Assembly: GCF_028421645.1 (NCBI RefSeq) | Contig: NZ_CP116887.1 | Location: 622,001-686,000, forward strand | DNA length: 64,000 nucleotides | Direction of reading: 5' to 3' | Origin: Aneurinibacillus sp. Ricciae_BoGa-3 | GTDB lineage: Bacteria > Bacillota > Bacilli > Aneurinibacillales > Aneurinibacillaceae | In this document: piece by piece, positions 7,503 through 16,265 of the stretch | How positions within the stretch are numbered: the first letter of the stretch is position 1 | Layout: every line of letters starts with the position of its first letter | Program-made: the position numbers and the translations under genes | Notes under the pieces: model-generated | What the model was told of the DNA's origin: nothing | Databases searched by the model: none | Seen by the model: only the letters and a program-made list of their open reading frames with translations

Positions 7503-9047
7503 TTATTTATTTGCTTCGTTTAAGACACTAAGCGAATTATTAAGTGCAGATTTACAATGGCTGGCATCAGGGTTTCCTGAACGAACTGCTGCCAATACAA
7601 CGTCAATAGTTCCATCAATTTTGGTCCATGTTGTGCCATCCATTTTTCTAAGCTTAGGCTCCGATGTGTCCCATTGATGTTCCAAATCGTCAGCCCCTTT
7701 ATTCGCTGAAGCAAAGTCTTTTGAGTTTACATAGTTTAGCATATCATTTTCAATTTTAACAAACTCCGTTAATTGTCCAGCTAATTTATTTGCTCCGTTT
7801 AATGTGGTTTTTGGAGAAGCGGTTTTCGATGCTAATTTATTTGCTCCGTTTAAGACACTAAGCGAATTGTTAAGTGCAGATTTGCACTGACTGGCATCAG
7901 GGTTGCCTGAACGAACTGTTGCTAATACAACGTCAATAGTTCCATCAATTTTGGTCCATGTTGTGCCATCTATTTTTCTAAGCTTAGGCTCCGATGTGTC
8001 CCATTGATGTTCCAAATCGTCAGCTCCTTTTTTCGCTGAAGCAAAGTCCTTTGAGTTTACATGGCTTAGCATATCACTTTCAATTTTAATAAAATCTGTT
8101 AATTGCCCAGCTAATTTAGCTTGTGCAGAAGCTGATGTAGCTTGTGGAGAATCTGTTGGCGATGCTATATTATTTAACCGAACATAACCGCCAATACCAA
8201 CAACTAAGAAAATACAGAGTACCACAACGGTTTGCGTCAAAACATTTTTCTTGTTTCCATTTGCTCGGTTTGTTTCTACTGTTTCACTTTTTGCTGTTAT
8301 ATCAATTTTTGTAACAGCAAGGAAAATGATTATCGCTAAAATAGCTATGAGAAAAATTACACTCGTAACTGTTGTCCCCAAACCTAACGCGCCATTAATT
8401 TTTGGTTGAGATAGGTAATCTCCTAATGACGCTCCGAGTGGACGAGTAAGAATGTACGCAACCCAAAACGCTAATACCCCATCAAGTTTCAATTTCCATG
8501 CCAAAAATACGCAAGCTATTATAACAACCACTGTTATTCCTGTGTAAAGATAACCAAGACCGAGTTGTTCGGAAAATAAATCGCCGACTGCTGTTCCAAG
8601 TGCAAATGTGAAAAGAATGGTAAGCCAATAGAAAACTTCTCTTTTTCTTGTATAAATCGAGTGTATCGACAGTGTTTTTTCACTAAGATACCAAAAAAGA
8701 AAAGTTAATCCTAGCAGCACGGAGAAAACTACTGTACTACGCTCAAGAGGTACTCCCATACTGTCTGTCAAATTATCAGTTACCAACGTTCCGAATACGC
8801 TTATAAGTACAACCGTTAGCCAATAAATGCCTGGAACATATTTAGTTGCTCTGAATTGAAGAATCAATACAACGAAAAACGCTACTCCCATAATTATTGT
8901 AGTGAGAGTTAAACCAAATCCAAGGCTGAAATTTAGGAAATCAGCAAATGTTTCACCGACAGTTGTGCACAAAACCTTGATTATCCAGAAGAAAATAGTA
9001 ACCTCTGGTACCTTGCTAAGTAAAAATTTATTTTGGTTGGCTTCCAT
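7503..9047 (-). CDS. COG4705-type multi-TM protein with duplicated C-terminal domain
   Basis: 514 residues. The first 270 hold about seven transmembrane helices and three copies of a short KVPEVTIFFWIIKVLCTT / GTAVGDL / RPLGASLGDYL type motif, characteristic of the COG4705/DUF347 membrane proteins. A further helix (about 270-290) is followed by an extracytoplasmic region of two nearly identical units of about 94 residues (KLAGQLTDFIKIESDML ... NNSLSVLNGANK). The two units differ at only a few positions and are 110 codons apart. A GAAAGGAAATTGT ribosome site precedes the ATG. Homologues normally lack a second copy. Function is unknown; a sensory or metal-related role has been suggested only for relatives. 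Confidence 0.75.
   Translation of the reverse strand: MEANQNKFLLSKVPEVTIFFWIIKVLCTTVGETFADFLNFSLGFGLTLTTIIMGVAFFVVLILQFRATKYVPGIYWLTVVLISVFGTLVTDNLTDSMGVPLERSTVVFSVLLGLTFLFWYLSEKTLSIHSIYTRKREVFYWLTILFTFALGTAVGDLFSEQLGLGYLYTGITVVVIIACVFLAWKLKLDGVLAFWVAYILTRPLGASLGDYLSQPKINGALGLGTTVTSVIFLIAILAIIIFLAVTKIDITAKSETVETNRANGNKKNVLTQTVVVLCIFLVVGIGGYVRLNNIASPTDSPQATSASAQAKLAGQLTDFIKIESDMLSHVNSKDFASAKKGADDLEHQWDTSEPKLRKIDGTTWTKIDGTIDVVLATVRSGNPDASQCKSALNNSLSVLNGANKLASKTASPKTTLNGANKLAGQLTEFVKIENDMLNYVNSKDFASANKGADDLEHQWDTSEPKLRKMDGTTWTKIDGTIDVVLAAVRSGNPDASHCKSALNNSLSVLNEANK
7506..8117 (-). repeat. Tandem intragenic direct repeat (two copies, 330-bp period)
   Basis: Copies at about 7506-7787 and 7836-8117 encode the duplicated C-terminal domain. 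They are about 90% or more identical by eye at the nucleotide level, indicating a recent duplication. The 48-base linker encodes part of the NGANKLASKTASPKTTL spacer. Confidence 0.85.
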
Positions 9048-9452
9048 ACAATTTCCTTTCTTTATAGTTGTTTCTCACAACTTATTTTTTTTATTTCTCT
9101 CTCAATCTTTAAAAAGATCCATGTTTTTTTTAAAACACGTTATAGTAAGATTAAAATAGTAAGATGAAAAAACCATGATAAGGTTCACTATTTTCTTCTT
9201 AGACCTAACGAATTTACAATAAATCCATTTACCCGAAAAATACTCCAAAAGCCCAGTGTATAAAGAAAAAATGAAGCGTCAAATTGTTGCCAATTTGCAC
9301 TCCATTTTCCATGTGAATTTTAATTTTGCACCTCAAAACGGACCCCGTTAGACAAGAAGATCCCCGGTAGTGGCGCTTCCGCGGATATGCAGAATTGTAA
9401 GGTGAAATTGTTTAGGCTAAGACAAGAGAGCCTACAGGCTCCCGTAGGAACA
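9048..9452. other. Gene-free stretch with transposon-like scar
   Basis: No coding frame is supported. Around 9326-9356 the plus strand reads GCACCTCAAAACGGACCCCG then TTAGAC. Reverse-complemented this begins TGTCTAACGGGG, which resembles a solitary IS end, and a second GATCCCC follows at about 9360. A small hairpin GAGCCTACAGGCTC (9428-9441) may terminate the minus-strand transporter gene. Confidence 0.35.
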
Positions 9453-10895
9453 TCAATGAGTCGAGTTCATCGCTGCGCGGTTGACTACGACGCGGCGTAT
9501 GAAGAACGCTATGGCCAGACTGATTAGTGTGACGATCATCGCAAACAAGAACACGTTTTGTGATCCGAACGTCATTGCGTTTGCTAATGCGGCCGGCTTG
9601 GTCGGCTGAGAGGTGTTGTGCAAGTAGTTTTGCATGTGGCCTGTAAGGATACTTATCGCGATTGCTGTACCGATTGCGCCTGCAACCTGCTGCAGCGTGT
9701 TAATCACTGCCGTGCCGTGCGGATATAGCTCCGGCGGCAATTGGTTTAGACCGTTCGTTTGAGCAGGCATCCACACCATGGAAATGCCAACCATTAGTCC
9801 GATATGCAGCACTACGATAAAAGCCATTGAAGATACCGGCGATATGTTGGAGAAAAACCATAACATTACTGCTACGATAACGAGGCCTGGAATAACGAGC
9901 CACTTCGGTCCATATCTGTCGAACAAACGCCCCATGCGAGGCGATAGGATGCCGTTCAGCGCGCTACCCGGTAACAACATGAGCCCGGTAGCGAACACGG
10001 ACAGTCTCATACCGTTTTGCAGAAACATTGGCAGAATAATCATGCTCGATAAGATGATGATCATACACGATAGCACGATAAGCAGCCCCACAATGTACAT
10101 AGGATACTTAAACACGCGCAGATTCATCATCGGATCGCGCATAAAAGCCTGCCGCAGAGTGAACAGCACGAGCGCGACTAGCCCAATGACGATCGAAGTG
10201 AGCACGACCGCGTTGCTCCAGCCTTGCGCGCCTTCGCCCGCCTTGCTGAAGCCGAAGACAACTCCTCCAAATCCGATTGTTGACAATAACACGGACAGTA
10301 GATCGATACGGGGCTTCGTGACATCGGTGACGTTTTCCAAATACTTTAGTCCTACCAACAACCCAATGACCAAAAATGGCAGCGACAGCCAAAAGATATA
10401 GTGCCATGTTAAATATTGTATCAATAAACCTGCCACGGTCGGGCCGGTTGCTGGCGCAAACATGATGACAAGTCCTACGAAGCCCATGGCGGCCCCTCGC
10501 TTATCCGGTGGATACACGACGAGGATCGTATTGAACATGAGCGGAATCAATAATCCCATACCTAAGGCTTGTAGAACCCGAGCGACCATCAACATTTCGA
10601 AATTGAACGCCAGTGCCGCAATCAATGTACCGAAAATTGAGCTTGCTAGCGAACCTATGAACAACTGCCTCGTCGTAAACCTCTGTAGCAGCAATCCACT
10701 TACCGGCATCAAAATACCAAGAGTCAGCAAGAACCCTGTCGTCAACCACTGTGCGGTTGCGGCCGAAATTTTGAACACGTGCATTAAATTACTAATCGCT
10801 ATATTCAGAGCCGTCTCACTGAACATTCCCACGAAACCGCAGATGAGCAACGATGCCATGATCGCTCGTGTGTTGTATTCTTTCTTTATTTCCAT
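9453..10895 (-). CDS. DHA2-family multidrug MFS exporter (LmrB/EmrB-like)
   Basis: 480 residues with 14 predicted transmembrane helices, proton-antiport drug export type. Motif A-like region QRFTTRQLFIGSL (about 70), motif C region MFAPATGPTVAGLL (about 145-158) and motif B region RVLQALGMGLLIPL (about 105) mark the 14-TMS EmrB/QacA group; the closest known style is Bacillus LmrB. The gene is noticeably GC-richer than both neighbours, suggesting separate origin. The upstream ribosome site is GGGGGAAAGGAATGG. No local regulator is encoded next to it. The drug profile cannot be predicted. Confidence 0.88.
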   Translation of the reverse strand: MEIKKEYNTRAIMASLLICGFVGMFSETALNIAISNLMHVFKISAATAQWLTTGFLLTLGILMPVSGLLLQRFTTRQLFIGSLASSIFGTLIAALAFNFEMLMVARVLQALGMGLLIPLMFNTILVVYPPDKRGAAMGFVGLVIMFAPATGPTVAGLLIQYLTWHYIFWLSLPFLVIGLLVGLKYLENVTDVTKPRIDLLSVLLSTIGFGGVVFGFSKAGEGAQGWSNAVVLTSIVIGLVALVLFTLRQAFMRDPMMNLRVFKYPMYIVGLLIVLSCMIIILSSMIILPMFLQNGMRLSVFATGLMLLPGSALNGILSPRMGRLFDRYGPKWLVIPGLVIVAVMLWFFSNISPVSSMAFIVVLHIGLMVGISMVWMPAQTNGLNQLPPELYPHGTAVINTLQQVAGAIGTAIAISILTGHMQNYLHNTSQPTKPAALANAMTFGSQNVFLFAMIVTLISLAIAFFIRRVVVNRAAMNSTH

Positions 10896-11018
10896 TCCTT
10901 TCCCCCTGCTGAAAGATGTGTATTTTTTTATGCGCCATCGACGCCTCTGCTTTCCCCTTTGTATCTGTCCTCTCCAGATTCAAATTTTGTAAATCTTATT
11001 CGTTGGAAAACAAAAGAC

Positions 11019-11042
11019 AGAGCAGTGTTAAGACACTGCTCT
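11019..11042. terminator. Hairpin terminator candidate
   Basis: AGAGCAGTGT/ACACTGCTCT with a TAAG loop, then TCAAAAATGGATCCCC. It lies between the phosphodiesterase gene and the transporter, both on the minus strand. Confidence 0.5.
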
Positions 11043-11141
11043 TCAAAAATGGATCCCCTATCATTAAATAAGGGTTAACTTGTCAAAAGCGCGGAATTAA
11101 TTATACCATATCGATGGAATTTGTTTCTTGGTTAAAGTGTA

Positions 11142-12689
11142 TTATTGTTGATTGTTTCTCTTTTCATCATCCTTGCCAGTAGTTGAAGTAACAACTCCAG
11201 GCAAAATTTGCGTGTTTTCTTTCTTTACAGCTTGAAGTGAGTTAGGGTTCAATCCCAGTACTTTTAAAATCGTCGGTGCGATTTGAGTGGTTTGAACTGG
11301 AGCGGTATCTTGCTTAGCTTTTTCCGTACCCGCAGATGACACTAATAACGCTACATTGGTATCATCTTTGCTGAAACCACCATGTTCCGCAATTTTTTTG
11401 CCCGGTTTTGTGTAAATTACACCCTCGTTAGGACGAACAACGATATCCGGTACTCTGGAATCTTTAGTCGGATTATTAAAGAGCCACTGGGAAGGAGATG
11501 TTACATACGAATATACATCTTTGATGTTCGCCTTTTGTTTATTTTTTTCGATCGTCGCTACTACAGAAGCTGTCTTCGATTGATCCTTTAACCAAATCAT
11601 TGCAATATCATCGGTCGTCATTTGAACAATTTCGTCAGAAGGGACACCTTCTGTAATCAAATTTTCATCTGTTATTTTCAGTTTAGCCGGGTCCATTGGA
11701 GCTTGACCATGCTTAGCAGTTATCATAATCGTTGTAGAATCATAAAGATGCTGCTTCTTTAATTCGTTTACGATTTTTCCAATGGATTCATCTGTGTGCT
11801 GCATCGCCCCTGCCAGACCCTTGCTCATTGTTCCTTTGCTATCGGTATAGCCGTTTCCAGGAAGCTTTTGGGCAACACTTACTTCTTGGAAGTTCATTCC
11901 GAACAAGGTAGGAACCGGAGCTGATTTGGTTCCCGTATGATCTTTTCCATCAATTTCATTTTCTATGGCCTTCACTTTTAAATCATCGTTTGCTTCCGTT
12001 GTAGCAATGCTTTTTGTAGCATCTCCGTTGGCAGCGATTTCAGGTGTGAACAAATCATTAACACCTTTACCGGATGGTCCGTTTAATAGATCATACGCAA
12101 GATGTTTATCTGCCCAGGCCGTATGTTTCCCGGAAGCATTAATGACTTCGAAAATATTATTTACACGCACATAGTTATGTGGGTAAACCGGCTGTTTTGT
12201 CACGGGGTCACGCGGGAGCATATCGGGATTAATGCCGCCACCGCCGTCAATTTTGTTTAAATCCTTGTCAATTGTTTCGTCATATAAAACGTTCGTTCCA
12301 GGGGTGTCCCCTGCTTTACTTACAACAGGAGGAAGAAGTTTTCGGTCATAGCTGTTGTCATAAAATACGCCTGTTGAGTTAGGAGAACCACCGGTTACCA
12401 TAGAGAGCAAGCCAGGGAATGAGTCAGATGGCTTTGAAGTCGATGCATTCGTATACGTAATTCCATGGTTGCTTAAAGCAGCCAAATTCGAATGAGGATT
12501 GTTTTTCACATAGTTTGTAAGGTCACTTGCATGCATTCCATCGACACTGATTAATAGAACACGTTGTACGGCATGATGAGTATTATGAACTGCATCAGCC
12601 GCAGGAGATGCAAAACCAGACACTGGTGAAACAAGGAGTGAGGAAGCAAGAGCGACTGGAACTAACAAAGATAAGCCTTTTTTCTTCAT
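11142..12689 (-). CDS. Secreted alkaline-phosphatase-superfamily phosphodiesterase
   Basis: 515 residues with a signal peptide (MKKKGLSLLVPVALASSLLV, cleavage near residue 27). The type I phosphodiesterase/nucleotide pyrophosphatase fold follows: metal Asp in VLLISVDGMHASD, nucleophile region SKPSDSFPGLL, AMQHTDESIG, then ITAKHGQAP and AEHGGF carrying the remaining metal histidines. It hydrolyses phosphate mono- or diesters outside the cell, plausibly for phosphate scavenging. The protein is full length with no lesion. No Pho box was identified. The minus-strand leader carries GAGGTGTTCTC before the ATG. It is a single gene. The substrate is undetermined. Confidence 0.88.
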   Translation of the reverse strand: MKKKGLSLLVPVALASSLLVSPVSGFASPAADAVHNTHHAVQRVLLISVDGMHASDLTNYVKNNPHSNLAALSNHGITYTNASTSKPSDSFPGLLSMVTGGSPNSTGVFYDNSYDRKLLPPVVSKAGDTPGTNVLYDETIDKDLNKIDGGGGINPDMLPRDPVTKQPVYPHNYVRVNNIFEVINASGKHTAWADKHLAYDLLNGPSGKGVNDLFTPEIAANGDATKSIATTEANDDLKVKAIENEIDGKDHTGTKSAPVPTLFGMNFQEVSVAQKLPGNGYTDSKGTMSKGLAGAMQHTDESIGKIVNELKKQHLYDSTTIMITAKHGQAPMDPAKLKITDENLITEGVPSDEIVQMTTDDIAMIWLKDQSKTASVVATIEKNKQKANIKDVYSYVTSPSQWLFNNPTKDSRVPDIVVRPNEGVIYTKPGKKIAEHGGFSKDDTNVALLVSSAGTEKAKQDTAPVQTTQIAPTILKVLGLNPNSLQAVKKENTQILPGVVTSTTGKDDEKRNNQQ

Positions 12690-12821
12690 GAGAACACCTC
12701 AATATATGTATTTTAAAACACATACTTACATTACTACTAAACGATTAAGTTCTTGTTGCCACCGTGTTAAGATTTCAGAATCGTAAGTCCGAAATTAGCT
12801 GATATTGTTAACAAAATAAGT

Positions 12822-13007
12822 ATGCTTTCGTTGTTACCCAATAGTGTAAATAAAATTGAAGTAAACGAATCAGGTTTGAAAAAAGATGACCCCGAAATAG
12901 TAAACAAAATGATAGGGGAAAAAGAAGGCTGGGTATATGTGTTAACTTGTTTAAAGGGTTATTTGGAAAATGGCGTTAATAATTTGAGAGCATCATTAAT
13001 TCATTAG
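12822..13007 (+). pseudogene. C-terminal fragment of an SRPBCC/AHSA1-family protein
   Basis: 61 residues whose end KEGWVYVLTCLKGYLENGVN is the last helix of SRPBCC (AHSA1-like) ligand-binding proteins. The first 90 or so residues of the family are absent and there is no ribosome site. This is a remnant. It is followed by TTAGTTAAATAACGCGC, a piece of the dispersed element seen elsewhere in the window. 13020-13240 holds nothing recognisable. Confidence 0.6.
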
Positions 13008-13243
13008 TTAAATAACGCGCTTAAAGCTTCAAATGCAAACGAATTGAACTGTGGTAATTTCTATAGTGTTTTATTAAACTAACGAGCAATATAGCTTAGT
13101 ACCATTTGGGATTATCACGTTCAGTTTTTAATTGGCACTGTGTTCACTAAAAATTCACATCTACACCAGTATTAAAGAATCTTTTTGATATTCCATACGT
13201 AGTAACTATTGAATCATTACTACAAAAGAAAGAGGTTTTTTAC

Positions 13244-13681
13244 GTGAGAGGAAAAATTATTCCATTCTTAGTATCCGCAATGATTGTGATCAGCCCTATA
13301 ACTGCATATGCAGGCAGTTTTGGCGGAGGACATTCAAGTGGTTCACATTCAGGTATTTCACTTTCAAAAAGTTCTCATTCCAACGGGAGTTTTTCACATA
13401 CACCGTCAAACGCTCAAACCTATCATTCCGGTTATAAAAGTCCGTCTTCAAACGTAAATCGGTCACAAGCCTATAATTCTGCACCAGCACCTAGCAAGAC
13501 TCGTGGAATCTTATCACATGCGGCAGCATTTGGTGCCGGTGCATTGCTCGGAAGTATGTTTCATCCGTTTGGTGGAGGCGGAGGAGGTATGGGCACCTCA
13601 TTCTTTGGGTTATTAATGGATATTCTAATAATTGCTGTCATCTTCTTCATTGCACGCAAACTTTTCTTTAAGCGCGCTTGA
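13244..13681 (+). CDS. Exported Gly/Ser/His-rich protein with C-terminal TM helix
   Basis: 145 residues from GTG 13244 (AAAGAAAGAGG upstream). An N-terminal signal peptide (PFLVSAMIVISPITAYAG) is followed by a low-complexity Ser/Gly/His stretch (24-85), a short hydrophobic helix AAAFGAGALLGSMF, a GGGGGGMG hinge and a terminal transmembrane helix LLMDILIIAVIFFIARKLFF. This layout resembles the N-terminal part of Tim44-like membrane proteins of Bacillales, but the Tim44 domain itself is absent. It lies 32 bases before yxcD and probably shares its transcript. Function unknown. Confidence 0.65.
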   Translation: MRGKIIPFLVSAMIVISPITAYAGSFGGGHSSGSHSGISLSKSSHSNGSFSHTPSNAQTYHSGYKSPSSNVNRSQAYNSAPAPSKTRGILSHAAAFGAGALLGSMFHPFGGGGGGMGTSFFGLLMDILIIAVIFFIARKLFFKRA

Positions 13682-13713
13682 TTATATAACATATATAAAA
13701 GGAGAAGTATAAA

Positions 13714-14016
13714 ATGAATATACACTTCACTGAACAGGATGTAATTGATGCCTGTTGTGTGTTTGCTGCACAGCGAGTTAATACAGACCCTCAAGATATG
13801 GACGTAGACCTTCAGTTTAACCCAACCACCGGATTTCTGGCTGATGCTAGAGATGTAAGAAAAGGGCTTGAAAATATTCATTTAACCCAGCAGAATATAA
13901 TTGATGGTATAGCAACTTACCTTGCGGAATACCATAATTTTATTCCTGATCGACTTCGGATTGATCTGCAGTTTAATCAGCAAACAGGGATAGAAGCTGA
14001 TATTATGGTCGTATAA
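13714..14016 (+). CDS. yxcD: YxcD-like DUF2653 protein
   Basis: 100 residues, small acidic cytoplasmic protein. The sequence is two copies of one motif: IHFTEQDVIDACCVFAAQ ... DLQFNPTTGF (3-40) and IHLTQQNIIDGIATYLAEY ... DLQFNQQTGI (55-92). This matches Bacillus YxcD (DUF2653) in length and repeat pattern. AAAAGGAGAAG precedes the ATG. It follows the Gly/Ser-rich membrane protein closely and ends at a strong terminator. The role is unknown. Confidence 0.75.
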   Translation: MNIHFTEQDVIDACCVFAAQRVNTDPQDMDVDLQFNPTTGFLADARDVRKGLENIHLTQQNIIDGIATYLAEYHNFIPDRLRIDLQFNQQTGIEADIMVV

Positions 14017-14026
14017 CACAAAAGGT

Positions 14027-14057
14027 AAAAGGTTGGGGAGAGATTCCACAACCTTTT
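14027..14057 (+). terminator. Rho-independent terminator after yxcD
   Basis: AAAAGGTTG/CAACCTTTT stem with a 13-base loop, followed by a T tract (TTTTTT). Confidence 0.85.
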
Positions 14058-14276
14058 TTGATGCCTCGGCATGGGCATTACAATTCCCCAATGGAGAAGG
14101 AAGTAGTAGCCAGAGGGTATCGACCGCAAACTCGCTGTTAGCCCATCTCTCATGGCACTAAAATGACATTGGCCTATCCGTGGAGGTATCGAACAATTCT
14201 TTGTCAATTTAGATTATGAGGTTGTCAGACGCCACTAACATATTAACTTCACATTGATTTGGAGGTAAAACATACA

Positions 14277-15152
14277 ATGGAATATGCACAGATACAGCGA
14301 AAAAAAAGAGGGAGGCTAAAACTAGGCAAAAGATTGGTCGGTATCCTTTTAGGCTCTCTGCTGTTTTCAGTAGGACTTGAAATTTTTTTGATTCCTAACC
14401 ACATTATCGATGGAGGTATCACGGGTATCTCTATCATGTTATCCCACCTTACTGGGTTCGGTTTAGGATTCTTCCTCTTCTTTCTTAATCTTCCCTTTCT
14501 CTTTATAGGCTACAAACAAATCGGGAAAACATTTGCTCTTTCTACTTTGTTCGGAATTGTCATCATGTCCATTGGAACTACTCTTCTTAAACCAGTGCCT
14601 GGATTAACCACAGACCCACTTTTAGCTGCCGTATTCGGCGGTATTATACTAGGAATTGGGGTAGGGATGGTTATTCGTAATGGTGGTTCATTAGATGGAA
14701 CTGAAATTTTAGCAATTTTATTTGATAAAAAAAGCCCATTTTCTGTGGGTGAAACGGTATTGTTTCTCAATATTTTTATTCTTGGAAGTGCCGGCTTTAT
14801 CTTTGGTTGGAATCATGCGATGTATTCGTTAATAGCTTATTATATTGCTTTTAAAATGATTGACATAACCATTGAGGGGCTTAATCAATCTCGTTCTATT
14901 TGGATTATTAGTGATAAACCCAAACAGATTGGAGATGCCATACTTGCCCGTTTGGGGCGTGGTGTTACTTATTTAAACGGAGAAGGAGCGTATACAGGAG
15001 ATGATAAAAAAGTTATTTTCTGTGTAATTACTCGGCTGGAGGAAGCAAAATTAAGATCAATTATTGATGATGTTGATGAAACGGCATTTCTCGCTGTTGG
15101 TTCGATTAATGATGTTAAAGGTGCAAATTTTAAAAAGAAAAATATTCACTAA
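14277..15152 (+). CDS. YitT-family membrane protein
   Basis: 291 residues from ATG 14277; GGAGG at 14261 decides this start over the upstream TTG. Five to six transmembrane helices (about 17-190) contain the YitT signature SVGLEIFLIPNHIIDGGITG and NGGSLDGTEIL, followed by the soluble DUF2179 domain (about 205-285, SDKPKQIGDAILARLGRGVT). The YitT/YpjC/YqfU/YxkD family has no settled function; transport or sensing is suspected. Length is normal and no lesion is seen. It is a single gene after 200 bases without features. Confidence 0.88.
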   Translation: MEYAQIQRKKRGRLKLGKRLVGILLGSLLFSVGLEIFLIPNHIIDGGITGISIMLSHLTGFGLGFFLFFLNLPFLFIGYKQIGKTFALSTLFGIVIMSIGTTLLKPVPGLTTDPLLAAVFGGIILGIGVGMVIRNGGSLDGTEILAILFDKKSPFSVGETVLFLNIFILGSAGFIFGWNHAMYSLIAYYIAFKMIDITIEGLNQSRSIWIISDKPKQIGDAILARLGRGVTYLNGEGAYTGDDKKVIFCVITRLEEAKLRSIIDDVDETAFLAVGSINDVKGANFKKKNIH

Positions 15153-15354
15153 AAAATCAATCCGGAAAAGGGGTGCTTAGCATTCTTTTCAAACCGATCG
15201 GTAGATTTGATTGATCCTTAAACTGTATACTTTCTTGTCTTGTCATTTGGCAGGTACGTAAACGGCGCATTTCAAAGGAAATTGTAGGTGTTTAAGTATA
15301 TATTTTACTACTTCTAACAAGTAGATATAGAAGATATAAGGGGAAGGGAGAAAC

Positions 15355-15969
15355 ATGTTTAAACGAATTGGATTGTTTTTACTGGTCAATGTGCTTGTTA
15401 TTGTCACAATTAGTATTGTGACTAGTCTCCTTGGTGTCCAGAATTATATTACCTCAAAAGGAATGAACTTTAACGCATTGTTAGTGTTTAGCGCTGTGGT
15501 TGGTTGCTCCGGGGCGTTTATCTCCCTTGCTCTTTCACGGGTGATGGCTAAATGGGTTATGGGCGTTCATGTTGTTGATCTGAACGGACCACTACATCCG
15601 TATGAGCGTGCGCTTTTGGATGTAGTATATGAATTGTCTCGTAAAGCAGGGCTAAAGGTAATGCCTGAAGTTGGTATCTATAATTCAATGGAAGTTAATG
15701 CTTTTGCGACTGGTCCGACCCAAAATCGTTCTCTTGTTGCTGTGTCACGTGGACTTCTGGAAAGAATGGATGATGACGCTGTGACGGGTGTATTAGCTCA
15801 TGAAGTCGCCCACATCGCAAACGGAGATATGGTGACAATGACACTTGTTGACACAGAACAGCGATCTCTTGCCGCGTTAAAAATTAACGGTAAGAAAGGA
15901 TGGTTAGCTTTATTTGCAAGTCATCCTGATTTAGAGGATCGTATTCAACGTTTACAGTCCGGAAGGTAA
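15355..15969 (+). pseudogene. htpX: HtpX membrane protease with large in-frame deletion
   Basis: 204 residues, whereas HtpX is about 290-300. Residues 1-164 match normal HtpX: two N-terminal helices, PELGIYNS-type loop, and the zinc motif [10 protein letters not shown] with VTMTL. The sequence then jumps straight to [13 protein letters not shown] and [12 protein letters not shown], the normal C-terminus. About 85-90 residues are missing: the second pair of membrane helices and the REF-AD segment that supplies the third zinc ligand. The frame is kept, so a stable protein could be made, but proteolysis should be lost. The promoter region and ribosome site (GGGGAAGGGAG) look normal. Confidence 0.8.
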
Positions 15970-15986
15970 AAAAAGAAGATGAAATA

Positions 15987-16014
15987 AGGGCTACTGACAT
16001 TTGTCAGCAGCCCT
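15987..16014 (+). terminator. Hairpin terminator after htpX
   Basis: AGGGCTACTGAC/GTCAGCAGCCCT with an ATTT loop and one mismatch. Only a short weak T stretch follows. Confidence 0.55.
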
Positions 16015-16071
16015 ATTATGCCCATGCATAGGCACATATAAGGACTTTTACTCACTCTATATCCTTTTCAA

Positions 16072-16265
16072 TTGGCAATGGAAGGCAATAGATCCGCTAT
16101 TGCCGTACAGCGCATCCTCGATAACTTAGATGGGCATTTATCGGCATGTCAGCTGGGAATTACTGTTACTGCATTAGGACTTGGATGGCCTGGAGAACCC
16201 ACAGTTCACAGTCTGTTGCATCCACTATTTCTTCGGTTTGGCGAGTTCCACCTTTGTTACAACGT
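16072..16265 (+). pseudogene. Fragment of a hemolysin/CorC-type (DUF21) transporter
   Basis: MEGNRSAIAVQRILDNLDGH followed by LSACQLGITVTALGLGW and a PTVHSLLHPLF segment is the first part of the DUF21 domain of TlyC/CorC-like proteins. The frame shifts near 16230 (the VPPLLQRLSAIYS continuation is in another frame) and the rest is replaced by the convergent SDR gene, with which it overlaps. No start or ribosome site is present. Confidence 0.65.

Noticed and set aside
7503..9047. COG4705-like gene as a toxin or surface-repeat adhesin
   Set aside because: Only two repeats, short, no cell-wall anchor or signal peptide cleavage; better explained as a membrane protein with a duplicated outer domain.
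9778..10401. 207-codon plus-strand frame inside the DHA2 exporter
   Set aside because: Antisense shadow of a GC-rich gene with clear membrane-protein homology on the other strand.
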